Source: Clostridia bacterium (GTDB taxonomy: Bacteria > Bacillota > Clostridia > Christensenellales > CAG-138). From it: a stretch of 64,000 bases of DNA. Each line of letters starts with the position of its first letter. Positions within the stretch are counted from its first letter, which is position 1. This document shows positions 1 through 8,767 of this stretch, piece by piece. The translations under genes were made by a program, and so were the position numbers. The stretch is taken from assembly GCA_017509785.1 (NCBI GenBank), contig JAFWOT010000012.1, forward strand, positions 381,476 through 445,475. The letters run 5' to 3'. Below the pieces are notes generated by a model. It was not told the DNA's origin. It did no database searches and worked only from the letters and a program-made list of their open reading frames with translations.

Positions 1-282
1 CGCTTCCCAACCGCAGGAATACTGCCGATCTATGCTGCCGCAGTTTTCAAGCGCGACGATGCAGGTCATTATCTTCGTTGTGCTTGCGGGATAGGCCTTC
101 TCGTAGCCGTTCTTTTCGTAAACGACGGTATCTGTGTTGGCCTCATAAAGAAGAATATTCGGAGTCGTTATCTTGTCGACCTCATCCTTATAGGATCCGC
201 CGTTCGAGGGTGCGGCTGCGGCCGGGAGCGCGGCGTTGAGCAGCATCAGAAAAGCGATAAATATATAAAAGATTCTCTTCAT
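1..282 (-). CDS. D-alanyl-D-alanine carboxypeptidase (PBP5-like), N-terminal part
   Basis: The first 94 codons of a serine-type D-Ala-D-Ala carboxypeptidase run off the window edge. Residues 1 to about 24 form a signal peptide (MKR, a hydrophobic stretch, then an Ala-rich end). The mature part has the usual opening for the family, with LLYEANTDTVVYEKN followed by the SxxK active-site motif STTK at residues 67-70, whose serine attacks the D-Ala-D-Ala bond. The enzyme trims peptidoglycan stem peptides outside the cell membrane. The ATG at 280-282 has a G-rich ribosome site just upstream and a TGTACA-17-TACAAT promoter at 314-342. Whether it is a vegetative DacA or a sporulation DacF/DacB type cannot be decided without the C-terminus. 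Confidence 0.9.
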   Translation of the reverse strand, partial: MKRIFYIFIAFLMLLNAALPAAAAPSNGGSYKDEVDKITTPNILLYEANTDTVVYEKNGYEKAYPASTTKIMTCIVALENCGSIDRQYSCGWEA

Positions 283-313
283 TCAATGATCCCCCACTTA
301 TAGGTTACCTCTT

Positions 314-342
314 ATTGTACCACTTTTTTGCGAACTTGTACA
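314..342 (-). promoter_or_regulatory. sigma-A-type promoter of the carboxypeptidase gene
   Basis: On the minus strand a TGTACA -35 box (337-342) and a TACAAT -10 box (314-319) are separated by 17 bp. The predicted transcript starts about 25 bases before the ATG. Confidence 0.6.
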
Positions 343-418
343 CCCCCATTTCGACAATTGCGTATTTTTTCGTCTCCGTACGGAAAACATAAAGGTTTAT
401 TTTGCCCTCCCAATCTGT

Positions 419-424
419 TATAAT
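419..424 (+). promoter_or_regulatory. -10 box upstream of the HMA-mnmA-deoC operon
   Basis: A perfect TATAAT lies 35 bp upstream of the HMA-domain start codon, with AAGGAGGA in between. The -35 region 17 bp upstream (TTTATT, 396-401) is a weak match. Confidence 0.55.
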
Positions 425-458
425 AGGGGTAAACAGATCCCGATAAGGAGGAAATAAC

Positions 459-659
459 ATGAAATACAACGTAAAGACCGCAGGCATGGGCTGCGCGCAC
501 TGCATCGCCAACATGACGAAGGCAATGGAGGCCATGAACGCGAAGGTCACCCGGATGGAGCTCAACGATTTCGATATCGAATTCGAAGGCACGCCCGACG
601 AGATCCGCGCCGCCGTCACGGAGCTCGGGTTCGATTTCATCTCCGCTGAGGAAAAATAA
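459..659 (+). CDS. heavy-metal-associated (HMA) domain protein, 66 aa
   Basis: A single HMA ferredoxin-like domain of 66 residues. The metal loop GMGCAHC places two cysteines at residues 12 and 15 in the CxxC arrangement used by CopZ-type chaperones to bind Cu(I) or other soft metals. ATG is preceded by AAGGAGGA. The stop codon is 2 bp before mnmA, so the two are co-transcribed. Stand-alone HMA proteins normally sit next to a copper ATPase; none is here. The pairing with a tRNA thiolation enzyme is curious and may only reflect operon packing. Confidence 0.85.
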   Translation: MKYNVKTAGMGCAHCIANMTKAMEAMNAKVTRMELNDFDIEFEGTPDEIRAAVTELGFDFISAEEK

Positions 660-661
660 GC

Positions 662-1771
662 GTGAGCCGCGTGATCGTTGGCCTCTCGGGAGGCGTGGAT
701 TCCGCCGTCGCCGCTCTGCTCCTGAAGGAGCAGGGCTATGAGGTCGTCGGCGTTTTCATGAAGAACTGGGAGGAAAAGGACGAAAACGGCGTCTGCACGG
801 CGACCGCCGACCGTGAGGACGCTCTCCGCGCGGCGGACGCGATAGGAGTCCCCTGCTATACCGTCAATTTCACGAAGGAATACGCCGAAAGGGTGTTCTC
901 GTATTTTCTTGACGAATACAGGAAGATGCGGACGCCCAACCCCGACATACTCTGCAACACGGAGATAAAATTCAAGGCCTTCCTCGAATTCGCCCTCGGC
1001 ATGGAGGCGGATATCCTGGCGACCGGACACTACGCAAGGCTCGACAAGACCTCCCGGCTGAGGCTCCTTCGCGGGGCTGACGCCAACAAGGATCAGACCT
1101 ACTTCCTCGCAGGGCTCGACGAGGAGAAGCTGCGCCGCGTGGTCTTCCCCGTGGGAGGCCTCACGAAGGCGGAGGTGCGCGATATAGCGCGGAGAGCCTC
1201 CCTTCCCAACGCCGAAAAGAAGGATTCGACCGGAGTCTGCTTCATCGGCGAGAGGGATTTCAAGAAATTCCTTATGGACTTTCTGCCTGCAAACCCGGGC
1301 GATATCGTCGACCTCACGGGAAGGAAGCTCGCACGGCACGACGGGCTTATGTATTATACCCTCGGCCAGAGGAAGGGCCTGGGCATAGGCGGGAAAGATT
1401 TCGGCACGGGCGAAAGCTGGTTCGTCGTCGGAAAGAACGTTAAGGAGAACCTGCTCATAGTTCAGCAGGGCGAGCACGAGGAGCTTTATTCGACCTCGCT
1501 CACCTGTGGGAAGGTAAGCTTCATTTCAAAGAGGCCGGGTAACGGCTCCTTCCGCTGCACGGCGAAATTCCGCTACCGTCAGCCGGATCAGGGCGTTACG
1601 GTCGAATTGAAGGACGGCGGCTGCCGGATCGTTTTCGACGAGCCGCAGCGCGCCGTGACGCCCGGGCAATGGGCCGTGCTGTACGACGGCGACGAATGCC
1701 TCGGCGGAGGCGAGATCGACGAAGTCGTTCCTTTAAAGCCCCTGCCGAAATTTTTATACGATAATCATTGA
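662..1771 (+). CDS. mnmA: tRNA-specific 2-thiouridylase MnmA
   Basis: MnmA makes the 2-thio group of s2U34 in the tRNAs for Lys, Glu and Gln, using ATP and a relayed persulfide sulfur. The 369-residue protein has the PP-loop SGGVDS at residues 9-14, the first catalytic cysteine C98 in PDILCN, and the second, C193, in [12 protein letters not shown]; this matches the family in order and length. The start is GTG at 662, with a GAGG ribosome site inside the end of the HMA gene. The stop overlaps the segment carrying the deoC ribosome site. The cysteine-desulfurase partner is not in the window. Confidence 0.97.
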   Translation: MSRVIVGLSGGVDSAVAALLLKEQGYEVVGVFMKNWEEKDENGVCTATADREDALRAADAIGVPCYTVNFTKEYAERVFSYFLDEYRKMRTPNPDILCNTEIKFKAFLEFALGMEADILATGHYARLDKTSRLRLLRGADANKDQTYFLAGLDEEKLRRVVFPVGGLTKAEVRDIARRASLPNAEKKDSTGVCFIGERDFKKFLMDFLPANPGDIVDLTGRKLARHDGLMYYTLGQRKGLGIGGKDFGTGESWFVVGKNVKENLLIVQQGEHEELYSTSLTCGKVSFISKRPGNGSFRCTAKFRYRQPDQGVTVELKDGGCRIVFDEPQRAVTPGQWAVLYDGDECLGGGEIDEVVPLKPLPKFLYDNH

Positions 1772-1785
1772 TGGAGGAAAACACC

Positions 1786-2445
1786 ATGCAGAACATAGAA
1801 AAATACATTGACCATACCCTGCTGAAGCCCGAAGCGACCGCCGACGCGATAAGAAAGCTCTGCGCCGAGGCAAAGGAGCACGGCTTTATGAGCGTCTGCG
1901 TAAATACCTCCCGCTGCGAGCTCGCCTCGAAGGAGCTTGAAGGCTCCGGAGTCAAGACCTGCTGTGTAGTGGGGTTCCCTCTCGGCGCGATGGCGACGGA
2001 AGCAAAGGCCTTTGAAGCGCTCTGCGCCGTGGGAAAGGGAGCGGACGAGGTCGATATGGTCATCAATATCGGCGCCGCGAAGGATGGCGACTGGCCCTTC
2101 GTCGAAGCGGATATCCGCGCCGTCGTCAACGCCGCGCACGAGGGGCACCCCGGAAAGTCCGCCCTCGTGAAGGTCATAATCGAGACCTGCCTCCTGACCG
2201 ACGAAGAGAAGAAAAACGCCTGTGAGTGCGCTATGCGCGCGGGCGCGGATTACGTCAAGACCTCCACCGGCTTCTCGACAGGCGGCGCCACAGCTGAGGA
2301 CGTTGCGCTCATGCGCTCTGTCGTCGGTGAAAAGCTCGGCGTAAAGGCCTCCGGCGGAGTCCGCACCCCCGAGGACGCGGAGAGAATGATCGCCGCGGGC
2401 GCATCAAGGCTCGGCACCTCGAACGGCGTAAAGCTGCTCGGTTGA
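1786..2445 (+). CDS. deoC: deoxyribose-phosphate aldolase
   Basis: DeoC splits 2-deoxy-D-ribose 5-phosphate into acetaldehyde and glyceraldehyde 3-phosphate, the last step of deoxynucleoside use. The 219-residue product is a TIM-barrel class I aldolase. The Schiff-base lysine is K158 in YVKTSTGF, the second lysine K187 in VKASGG, and the proton-relay Asp is D90 in DMVINIG. The frame opens at 1768, but the ATG at 1786 is chosen because GGAGG sits 8 bases before it and the product then begins like other DeoC proteins. It is third in the HMA-mnmA-deoC operon; no other deo genes are nearby. Confidence 0.96.
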   Translation: MQNIEKYIDHTLLKPEATADAIRKLCAEAKEHGFMSVCVNTSRCELASKELEGSGVKTCCVVGFPLGAMATEAKAFEALCAVGKGADEVDMVINIGAAKDGDWPFVEADIRAVVNAAHEGHPGKSALVKVIIETCLLTDEEKKNACECAMRAGADYVKTSTGFSTGGATAEDVALMRSVVGEKLGVKASGGVRTPEDAERMIAAGASRLGTSNGVKLLG

Positions 2446-2499
2446 AAATTAGAAACAAATATATTCAATTTTGCTGCAACCTTTTGGCTTCTAATGCGT

Positions 2500-2505
2500 T
2501 ATAAT
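2500..2505 (+). promoter_or_regulatory. -10 box upstream of lipoprotein gene
   Basis: TATAAT lies 38 bp before the lipoprotein ATG in an AT-rich gap after deoC. No good -35 box is visible at 16-18 bp spacing, so this is only a likely promoter. Confidence 0.4.
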
Positions 2506-2543
2506 ATGTGGCGGCCGAAATAACGGCCCAAGGAGGTTATATT

Positions 2544-3524
2544 ATGAAACGCATTATTTCCTGCATTCTTGTTCTTGTTCTCTCGCTCGCGCTCTGCGCC
2601 TGCAAGACTTCCCCTTCCGCTCCGGCAAATACCGATGAGCCCGCGACCGAGCCTGCTGAGCAGACCGCCGAGCCCACCGCCGAGGCCGAAGCTCCCACCG
2701 AAGAGCCGAGCGAAGCTCCCACCGACGAGCCCGCGAACGGCGCCGACGACTTCTACGCTCTCCTCGAGAAGGACGTTCCCTTCACCTGCGATCTCGATTT
2801 TGACGGCGCGGATGATGAGATCCTTGTCACCGAGCAAGCCACGGACGAATACGGCGACTTCGCTTCGACCGTTAAGATCACCCGCGGCGGCTCAAAGGCC
2901 GAGCCCTATGAGTTCAAGGTCGATTACTCCTACGGCGTGAACGTATGGGTCATGGACTGCGATCCCGAGGATTCGAGGCTCAATATCATCGTCTCCTATG
3001 AGCAGGACAGCAGCGACTGGACTACCGCCGCTCTGCGCCTCAATGCCGACGGGTCGGATTACGACGTGTTCGAGTATTACTGCGGAGTCGCCCTTCCCGC
3101 GGATTACGATTACGACCACGAGCAGGGATTCCCCGGGTTTGAGAGCACTGATCTCTTCGGCACATATTTTATGGACGGCTACTACACCGTCGGCCCCGAC
3201 GGGATCGTATCCGCCGACAACGTATTCATGTATCCCGTTTACGAGGATCCGGACATACAGCCCGAGCTCATGCTCGAGAGGGATCTTGACGTCGAGATCG
3301 TCGACTCCGAGACCTATGAGCCCACCGGCGAGAGCTATACTGTTCCCTCCGGCGCAGCGATCCGGCCCTTCATGTCAGACCTTGCGACCTACGCCGTAGT
3401 AAGGCTTGAAGACGGCCGTCTCGGCAGGGTGAGCGTCTCCCCCGCCAATGGCGAGGATCAGTATGGCTGGTTCATAAACGGCATTCATCAGGACGAGTAC
3501 GGTCAGATACCGTACGCTGATTGA
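2544..3524 (+). CDS. secreted lipoprotein of unknown function
   Basis: The 326-residue product begins with a lipoprotein signal peptide; the lipobox LCAC puts the lipidated cysteine at residue 20. A Pro/Glu/Thr/Ala-rich spacer (about residues 22-62) follows, built from repeats like TEPAEQTAEP and probably crossing the cell wall. The rest is acidic and beta-rich, with segments such as CDLDFDGADDEILV that resemble VCBS/FG-GAP-like calcium-dependent repeats, but no enzyme motif is seen. The ATG at 2544 is 7 bases after AGGAGG. A terminator-like hairpin follows at once. Function is not recognised. Confidence 0.85.
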   Translation: MKRIISCILVLVLSLALCACKTSPSAPANTDEPATEPAEQTAEPTAEAEAPTEEPSEAPTDEPANGADDFYALLEKDVPFTCDLDFDGADDEILVTEQATDEYGDFASTVKITRGGSKAEPYEFKVDYSYGVNVWVMDCDPEDSRLNIIVSYEQDSSDWTTAALRLNADGSDYDVFEYYCGVALPADYDYDHEQGFPGFESTDLFGTYFMDGYYTVGPDGIVSADNVFMYPVYEDPDIQPELMLERDLDVEIVDSETYEPTGESYTVPSGAAIRPFMSDLATYAVVRLEDGRLGRVSVSPANGEDQYGWFINGIHQDEYGQIPYAD

Positions 3525-3541
3525 CAACTCACAAAACAGGG

Positions 3542-3570
3542 GGCGTTCCGCCGAGCGGAACGCCTTTAAT
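3542..3570 (+). terminator. intrinsic terminator after the lipoprotein gene
   Basis: A 10-bp perfect stem (GGCGTTCCGC with GCGGAACGCC) and a 3-base loop lie 18 bp after the stop codon, followed by TTTAAT. Confidence 0.75.
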
Positions 3571-3597
3571 ATATGTTGCGCGATAAGGGAAAAGCTA

Positions 3598-3625
3598 TTG
3601 ATTCATGCGTTGATTGTGATACAAT
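3598..3625 (+). promoter_or_regulatory. sigma-A-type promoter of the MATE gene
   Basis: TTGATT (3598-3603) and TACAAT (3620-3625) are 16 bp apart. Transcription from here would begin near 3632, which rules out the earliest in-frame start codons of the downstream gene. Confidence 0.65.
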
Positions 3626-3713
3626 ACAGCTAAAACAGCATCGGCAGGATACGGATTTGGAATCGGGCGTGATCAAGAGGTTTTCATCGCTGCTTTCAAG
3701 GAAGGACGTTGAC

Positions 3714-5045
3714 ATGACGGAGGGGCGCATCGTTCCCCTGCTCGTCAATTTCGCCGTGCCGCTCCTTCTCGGCAACATACTCCAACAGCTCTATAATACG
3801 GTGGATACCTGGGTCGTGGGCAATTACGTCAGCGACTCGGCTTTTTCCGCCGTCGGGAACGTAGGCCCAATAATCAATCTGCTGATAGGATTCTTTATGG
3901 GCCTTTCCACCGGAGCGGGGGTCGTCATCAGCCAGTATTACGGCGCGAAGCGGGAGGATAAGGTCAGCGATACCGTCCACACCTCCGTGACGCTGACGCT
4001 GATACTCGGCGCCGTTTTTACGGCCGTAGGCATTATAATGGCGCCGACGATGCTCGGCTTCATGCGGATGCCTTCGGAGGAGATCTATTCCGAGGCGAGG
4101 CTCTATCTCACTATCTACTTTTCCGGCATGATGTCGCTCACGATGTACAACATGGGCTCGGGGATACTGCGCGCGGTGGGCGACTCCCTGCGGCCGTTCT
4201 ATTTCCTCGCCGTTTCGGCGGGAACGAACACGGTGCTCGACCTGCTTTTCGTGCTCGTATTCAAGATGGGCGTTGAAGGCGTCGCCCTTGCGACCGTGCT
4301 TGCGCAGACGCTCTCAGCCGTTCTCATAATAATAACGCTCATGCGGATGGACAACTGCTGCCGTCTGAGCCTCAAAAAGCTCAGGATACATTCGGGCATA
4401 CTCGGGAAGATACTGAAGATAGGCATACCCGCCGCGCTGCAGATGGCGATAACCTCGTTCTCCAACATTTTCGTGCAGCGCTACATCAATTTCTTCGGCG
4501 ACGACTGCATGGGCGGATGGACGGCCTATTCAAAGATAGATACGTTCCTGTTGCTGCCGATGCAGTCGATATCGCTTGCCTCCACGACCTTCGTCGGGCA
4601 GAACCTCGGCGTGGGACGAGTGGACCGCGCAAAGCGCGGGGTCGCAACGGCGATGCTGCTTTCAGCAGCGAGCATGCTCATACTTATGATACCCGTGCTC
4701 ATATTCGCGGAGCCGCTCGTCAGGTTCTTCAACGACAACCCGAACATAGTCGAAAACGGCGCGCTCTTCCTGCGTCTTATGAGCCCGTTCTACGTCTTCT
4801 GCTGCGTGAATCAGATCTACGCAGGAGCCCTTCGCGGCGCGGGCGACAGCAAGGCTCCGATGTTCATAATGGTCGGTTGCTTCGTCGTATTCAGGCAGAT
4901 CTACCTTTATGTGATGGCGAATTACCTCGGCAACCCGATGCTGGGCATAGTGTTCGGATACCCGGCCGGATGGCTGCTCTGCAGCCTCATCACATTCCTC
5001 TACTTCCGCTTCAGCCATTGGGAAAAGCACAGGATCACAGCATGA
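3714..5045 (+). CDS. MATE family efflux transporter
   Basis: A 443-residue membrane protein with about twelve hydrophobic segments in two similar halves. MATE exporters swap Na+ or H+ for organic cations or drugs. The opening MTEGRIVPLLVNFAVPLLLGN and the LQQLYNTVDTWVVGNYV that follows are hallmarks of the Firmicute branch; the second half repeats the pattern from about residue 220. The frame is open back to 3573, but the ATG at 3714 has AAGGAAGG in front and lies downstream of the promoter at 3598-3625. A GTG at 3668 is an alternative start with a poor ribosome site. Substrate unknown. Confidence 0.92.
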   Translation: MTEGRIVPLLVNFAVPLLLGNILQQLYNTVDTWVVGNYVSDSAFSAVGNVGPIINLLIGFFMGLSTGAGVVISQYYGAKREDKVSDTVHTSVTLTLILGAVFTAVGIIMAPTMLGFMRMPSEEIYSEARLYLTIYFSGMMSLTMYNMGSGILRAVGDSLRPFYFLAVSAGTNTVLDLLFVLVFKMGVEGVALATVLAQTLSAVLIIITLMRMDNCCRLSLKKLRIHSGILGKILKIGIPAALQMAITSFSNIFVQRYINFFGDDCMGGWTAYSKIDTFLLLPMQSISLASTTFVGQNLGVGRVDRAKRGVATAMLLSAASMLILMIPVLIFAEPLVRFFNDNPNIVENGALFLRLMSPFYVFCCVNQIYAGALRGAGDSKAPMFIMVGCFVVFRQIYLYVMANYLGNPMLGIVFGYPAGWLLCSLITFLYFRFSHWEKHRITA

Positions 5046-5048
5046 AAA

Positions 5049-5075
5049 AAGACCGGAAATTCCGGCCTTTTTAAA
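5049..5075. terminator. bidirectional terminator between MATE and SEC-C genes
   Basis: A CCGGA/TCCGG stem, with A-runs on one side and T-runs on the other, serves both convergent genes. Confidence 0.75.
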
Positions 5076-5087
5076 GCTTTATCTCTT

Positions 5088-5597
5088 TCACTCGGCGAGC
5101 CTGCCGCAGCACTTCTTATACTTCTTGCCGCTTCCGCAGGGGCAGGGATCGTTGGGGCCGACCTTCTTTTCGGCCTTGAATATCTTGGAAGCCTTCCACT
5201 CCTTGAATATCTCCTGGCGGCGCTCGGCGGGAAGCACGGCTTCCCACTCGGGCAGCTCATAGAGCCAGGGGGCCTTCGCGTCGTACATATTGAAGAGGAG
5301 CTTCTCGAAATCGATATCGAGGGTGATCTCGGTATCGTGGTCGATATCCTCTATGACGAGCGGGGTCTTGAGGCTGGTGTTGATCCCGTCAAGGAAGCCT
5401 ATAAAGCGGGTCCCGTCCCACTCGAAGCCCTCCGCAAGGGTATCGAAGGCGCCGAAATAGGTCGTCTCATGATCGGAAAGGAGCACCTTATAAAGCTCCT
5501 TCTCCTCCTCGAAATACTGCTCCCAAAAGAGATTGTTTTCCTTTTGGCTGCGGGGCGCGTTCTGTGCTAGATCGAGCCATTCACTGTGAAGACTCAT
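5088..5597 (-). CDS. SEC-C metal-binding domain protein
   Basis: A 169-residue cytoplasmic protein ending in a SEC-C zinc-binding motif: [17 protein letters not shown] near residues 147-163, with the Cys-x-Cys-(8)-Cys-Cys ligands also found at the SecA C-terminus. The rest is acidic and mostly helical, without a recognised fold. Proteins of this layout are common in Clostridia and have no settled role. It is monocistronic and faces the MATE gene across a shared terminator. Confidence 0.85.
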   Translation of the reverse strand: MSLHSEWLDLAQNAPRSQKENNLFWEQYFEEEKELYKVLLSDHETTYFGAFDTLAEGFEWDGTRFIGFLDGINTSLKTPLVIEDIDHDTEITLDIDFEKLLFNMYDAKAPWLYELPEWEAVLPAERRQEIFKEWKASKIFKAEKKVGPNDPCPCGSGKKYKKCCGRLAE

Positions 5598-5624
5598 AGA
5601 ATTCCCTTTCTGAACTTATTATGA

Positions 5625-5656
5625 ATTTTGCCCCACAAAAGCTTGTGAGGCAAAAT
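5625..5656 (-). terminator. stem-loop downstream of icd
   Basis: Outer arms ATTTTGCC/GGCAAAAT pair for 8 bp and continue past one mismatch with CACAA/TTGTG, leaving a 4-base loop. It lies between icd and the SEC-C gene and could end icd transcription, although the T-run after it is poor. The left arm text TTTTGCCCCACAAAA recurs at 39661-39675. Confidence 0.5.
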
Positions 5657-5679
5657 CACGTCACTTGATTATTTTACGC

Positions 5680-6894
5680 TTACGCGAGGAGCTTGTCAAG
5701 GTTCTCCTTGATCTTGAGGATGAAGCCCTCGGTGGTCTCAACGTGCTTCTCCTCCATGTCGGCGAGGAGCGCGAGGTCCTTCGTCATATAGCCGGAGGCG
5801 ATGGTGTCGAGGGAAGCCTTCTCGAGCATATCGGCAAAGTGCATCAGCTCAGGCAGGTTGTCGAGCTCGCCCCTCTTCCTGAGAGCTCCGCTCCATGCGA
5901 AGATCGTAGCCATGGAGTTGGTCGAGGTGGTCTCACCGGCCTGATGCTTATAGTAATGCTTCGTAACGGTGCCGTGAGCGGCCTCGTACTCATAGTTGCC
6001 GTCCGGGGAAACGAGGACAGAGGTCATCATGGCGAGAGAACCGAAGGCGGTGGCGACCATGTCGCTCATAACGTCGCCGTCGTAATTCTTGAGAGCCCAG
6101 ATGAAGCCGCCGTTGGAACGGATAACGCGGGCGACCGCATCGTCAATGAGGGTGTAGAAGTAGGTGATGCCGAGCTCTTCGAACTTCGCCTTGTACTCCT
6201 CGTCGTAGATCCTCTGGAAGATATCCTTGAAGGTATGATCGTACTTCTTGGAGATGGTGTCCTTCGTGGAGAACCAGAGATCCTGCTTGGTGGCGATAGC
6301 GTAATTGAAGCAGGCCTTCGCAAAGCTCTCGATGGAATCATCTTTATTATACATGCCCATGAAGACGCCGGGGCACTTGAAATCGAAGACGGTCTCGTCG
6401 CAGAGGACGTTGCCCTCGGCATCCGTGAACTTGATCTCGGCCTTGCCGGGACCGGGTACGCGGAACTCGGTATCCTTATAGATATCGCCGTAAGCGTGAC
6501 GGGCGATGGTTATGGGCTTTTTCCAGGAACGAACGCTGGGCTTGAGGCAGTCCATCGTGATGGGAGCGCGGAAGACGGTTCCGTCAAGGATGGCCCTGAT
6601 GGTGCCGTTGGGGGACTTGTACATCCTCTTGAGGTTGTACTCGGTCATGCGCTGGGCGTTGGGGGTAATGGTCGCGCACTTGACGCCTACGCCGTACTTC
6701 TTGCAGGCGTTGGCAGCGTCAACGGTGATCTGGTCGTCGGTCTCATCCCTCTTGACGAGGCCGAGATCGTAATACTCGGTCTTGAGGTCAACGTACGGGA
6801 GGATCAGGTGCTCTTTGAGCATCGACCAGATGATGCGGGTCATTTCGTCGCCGTCCATCTCTACGAGGGGGGTCTTCATTTGGATCTTAGCCAT
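5680..6894 (-). CDS. icd: NADP-dependent isocitrate dehydrogenase, eukaryotic-type subfamily
   Basis: Oxidative decarboxylation of isocitrate to 2-oxoglutarate with NADP+. The 404-residue protein starts [23 protein letters not shown], the N-terminal signature of the homodimeric subfamily that includes mitochondrial and cytosolic IDH, rather than the E. coli type. Further marks are YDLGL, SPNGTIR and [27 protein letters not shown] near the C-terminal third. The frame is open to 6954, but the ATG at 6894 gives the family N-terminus and has AAGGAGA upstream. It probably supplies 2-oxoglutarate for glutamate synthesis. No citrate synthase or aconitase is adjacent. Confidence 0.96.
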   Translation of the reverse strand: MAKIQMKTPLVEMDGDEMTRIIWSMLKEHLILPYVDLKTEYYDLGLVKRDETDDQITVDAANACKKYGVGVKCATITPNAQRMTEYNLKRMYKSPNGTIRAILDGTVFRAPITMDCLKPSVRSWKKPITIARHAYGDIYKDTEFRVPGPGKAEIKFTDAEGNVLCDETVFDFKCPGVFMGMYNKDDSIESFAKACFNYAIATKQDLWFSTKDTISKKYDHTFKDIFQRIYDEEYKAKFEELGITYFYTLIDDAVARVIRSNGGFIWALKNYDGDVMSDMVATAFGSLAMMTSVLVSPDGNYEYEAAHGTVTKHYYKHQAGETTSTNSMATIFAWSGALRKRGELDNLPELMHFADMLEKASLDTIASGYMTKDLALLADMEEKHVETTEGFILKIKENLDKLLA

Positions 6895-6987
6895 GATAAA
6901 AGAAATCTCCTTTTTCAAGCAAATAGTTTTTTGTTCTATGAGCAGCCGTGGCATAAAGCCCCGGTGTGCTGTCTGATGATTTCGAGC

Positions 6988-7443
6988 TTATTTCTCAGCG
7001 GGAAGCTCGGAGGTGCAGTGCGGGCACCTGGTGGCGTCATCGGCGATCTCGCCCTTGCAGTAGGGGCACTTGCGGGCGGCCTTGGGAGCCTCCTCTTCCT
7101 TCTTGGTGAGATCCTTGAGCTTGTTGATGCCCTTGACGACGAAGAAGAGGATGAGGGCGATCATCAGGAAGTTGATAATGATGCTGATGAGATTGCCGTA
7201 CCTGAGGATGTTGGCGCCGGCCTCTACGGCCGCTTCGGCGCTCATGCCCTTGGTTTCAACGCCGTTAAGGGTAACGTACAGGTTGGTGAGGGAGTCGGTC
7301 TTGAAGAGCAGGCCGATGAGCGGCATGAATATGTCATCGACGAGAGAAGACACGATCTTGCCGAAAGCGCCGCCGATGATGACACCGATGGCCATGTCGA
7401 GCACGTTGCCCTTCAACGCAAACTTTTTAAACTCTTTCCACAT
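6988..7443 (-). CDS. mscL: large-conductance mechanosensitive channel MscL with C-terminal zinc ribbon
   Basis: MscL opens under membrane tension to release solutes during osmotic down-shock. The 151-residue protein starts MWKEFKKFALKGNVLDMAIGVIIGGAFG, giving the amphipathic N-helix and TM1 (about 15-40); TM2 is near 80-105. After the normal cytoplasmic helix an extra tail carries CPYCKGEIADDATRCPHC, a two-CxxC zinc ribbon (about 128-146) absent from the E. coli protein. GGAGGTG precedes the ATG. Confidence 0.95.
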   Translation of the reverse strand: MWKEFKKFALKGNVLDMAIGVIIGGAFGKIVSSLVDDIFMPLIGLLFKTDSLTNLYVTLNGVETKGMSAEAAVEAGANILRYGNLISIIINFLMIALILFFVVKGINKLKDLTKKEEEAPKAARKCPYCKGEIADDATRCPHCTSELPAEK

Positions 7444-7473
7444 ATTTAAACACCTCCATGTTTATTCAATGGT

Positions 7474-7502
7474 ATCATATACCACTTGCCGATGAAATTC
7501 AA
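7474..7502 (-). promoter_or_regulatory. sigma-A-type promoter of mscL
   Basis: TTGAAT (7497-7502) and TATGAT (7474-7479) are 17 bp apart on the minus strand, about 30 bp before the start codon. Confidence 0.7.
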
Positions 7503-7548
7503 TAGGCTAAAAAAATATAAATTTTAAGTCGGCAAATGCGGAACGGGA

Positions 7549-7566
7549 GAGCGCTTCACAGCGCTC
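7549..7566 (-). terminator. hairpin spanning the gerC stop codon
   Basis: GAGCGCT/AGCGCTC arms form a 7-bp stem around a loop that holds part of the gerC stop codon. There is no T-run, so it may be a weak terminator or an mRNA 3'-end stabiliser for the ger operon. Confidence 0.4.
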
Positions 7567-8767
7567 CCCCGCCGGAGGTTTTGTCGGTGTTTACGAGTAT
7601 GAACCGGAACTCCGCTTCGAGCCCCCGGTACGCTTCCCGCCAGGATCCCGCAAAGCTTTCGCAAGGGAAAAGCATCTGCTTTTCCGCATCGACCCCGAAG
7701 AGCATCGCGTCGCTTCCCGCTCCGCGGCAGATAAGGAACGTCTCCTCCGCCTTTTCGCGGAGGAGCGCCGGGGCTTCATGCGCGAGCCACTCGTCAAGCT
7801 CCTCCTCGGGGAAGCCCTTCGGGGCGGTGTGAACGCCCGCTTCGAGCTCTATCTCGGCATAGGCCCGAAGGACTCCCTCACCGGGCTTTATCCCGCGCCG
7901 GACCCGCTTCATGCGGAGCATGAGTGTCACGCTCTCCCCGCCGCAGGGAAGGGTCACCGTGCCGTTTTTAAAATCCCCGCAGACCATGTTGAGGTACATT
8001 GTCTGCTCCCTCGTGAGCTCACCCGTCATGCGAAGGCCCGAAAAGAGCGCCGTGCCCTCGACACGGCTCTTGAGACCGCCGACGGGAGCGCCGATCCCGG
8101 CTTCACGAAGGGGATCCTTCCCCTCCGATTCCGAGGACTTCTGTTCCATGTCGGTGATGACTTCCGGATCGTACTCGCCGAGCGGGGCGCAGTAATCGAA
8201 CGCGCCTCCCGCCGCCGCTTCCATGAGCCGGCTGACGCTCAGTATCCGCACCATGCCCGATCTTTCCATATCCAGCATAACGGCAGATTGAAGCTTCTTC
8301 ACGTTCGGGTCGTTATTGGAGCTGAGCCCGCCAATGAATTTCGAAGCTCCGCATTCCGCGACGACAACAGCGGCGGAGGAGCGTATCTTCAGGGAATCGA
8401 ACGACAGGGAGAGAAGCTCCTTCACCGCGCCGCCTTCCGCCGCGCTCCGGCTGAGCACGAAGAAATTGAGCCGGCTGAAATTGAGCTTGACCGGCGAACG
8501 GCTCTCGAGCTCCTTTACCGCGCCGTCGAACGAAGCCGCCCGGCACGCGAGCAGCTCGGCGCCGCCCTCCGATTCCGTGCCCGGCTCGCTCAGCTCCCTC
8601 TGGAGGGCGAACGTGAAATAGTAGCCTTCGTCCATCGTATCCACGCCAACGGAGATCACGTACCCGTATTCCTCCAGTGAAACGGGGCCGAGGCAGCCGC
8701 AGAGCATAGGCGCGGCGCAGAGCAGCCCGAAAGCGAACAGCCCGAAAACGAACAGCGCGCGCTTCAT
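7556..8767 (-). CDS. spore germination protein, Ger(x)C family lipoprotein
   Basis: The C subunit of a germinant receptor, anchored by lipid to the outer face of the spore inner membrane. The 403-residue protein has a lipoprotein signal with the cysteine in MLCGCLG near residue 25. The mature start EEYGYVISVGVDTMDEGYYFTFALQ matches Ger(x)C proteins, which begin with a segment on being self-consistent with a nutrient receptor subunit. It is last in gerA-gerB-gerC; its ATG overlaps the gerB stop by 4 bp. Which nutrient is sensed cannot be told from sequence. Confidence 0.9.
   Translation of the reverse strand: MKRALFVFGLFAFGLLCAAPMLCGCLGPVSLEEYGYVISVGVDTMDEGYYFTFALQRELSEPGTESEGGAELLACRAASFDGAVKELESRSPVKLNFSRLNFFVLSRSAAEGGAVKELLSLSFDSLKIRSSAAVVVAECGASKFIGGLSSNNDPNVKKLQSAVMLDMERSGMVRILSVSRLMEAAAGGAFDYCAPLGEYDPEVITDMEQKSSESEGKDPLREAGIGAPVGGLKSRVEGTALFSGLRMTGELTREQTMYLNMVCGDFKNGTVTLPCGGESVTLMLRMKRVRRGIKPGEGVLRAYAEIELEAGVHTAPKGFPEEELDEWLAHEAPALLREKAEETFLICRGAGSDAMLFGVDAEKQMLFPCESFAGSWREAYRGLEAEFRFILVNTDKTSGGGAL

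Noticed and set aside
5665..7449. A 594-codon open frame on the plus strand opposite icd and mscL
   Set aside because: It lies wholly antisense to two well-recognised genes, has no promoter or ribosome site, and such frames are common on the opposite strand of GC-rich genes.
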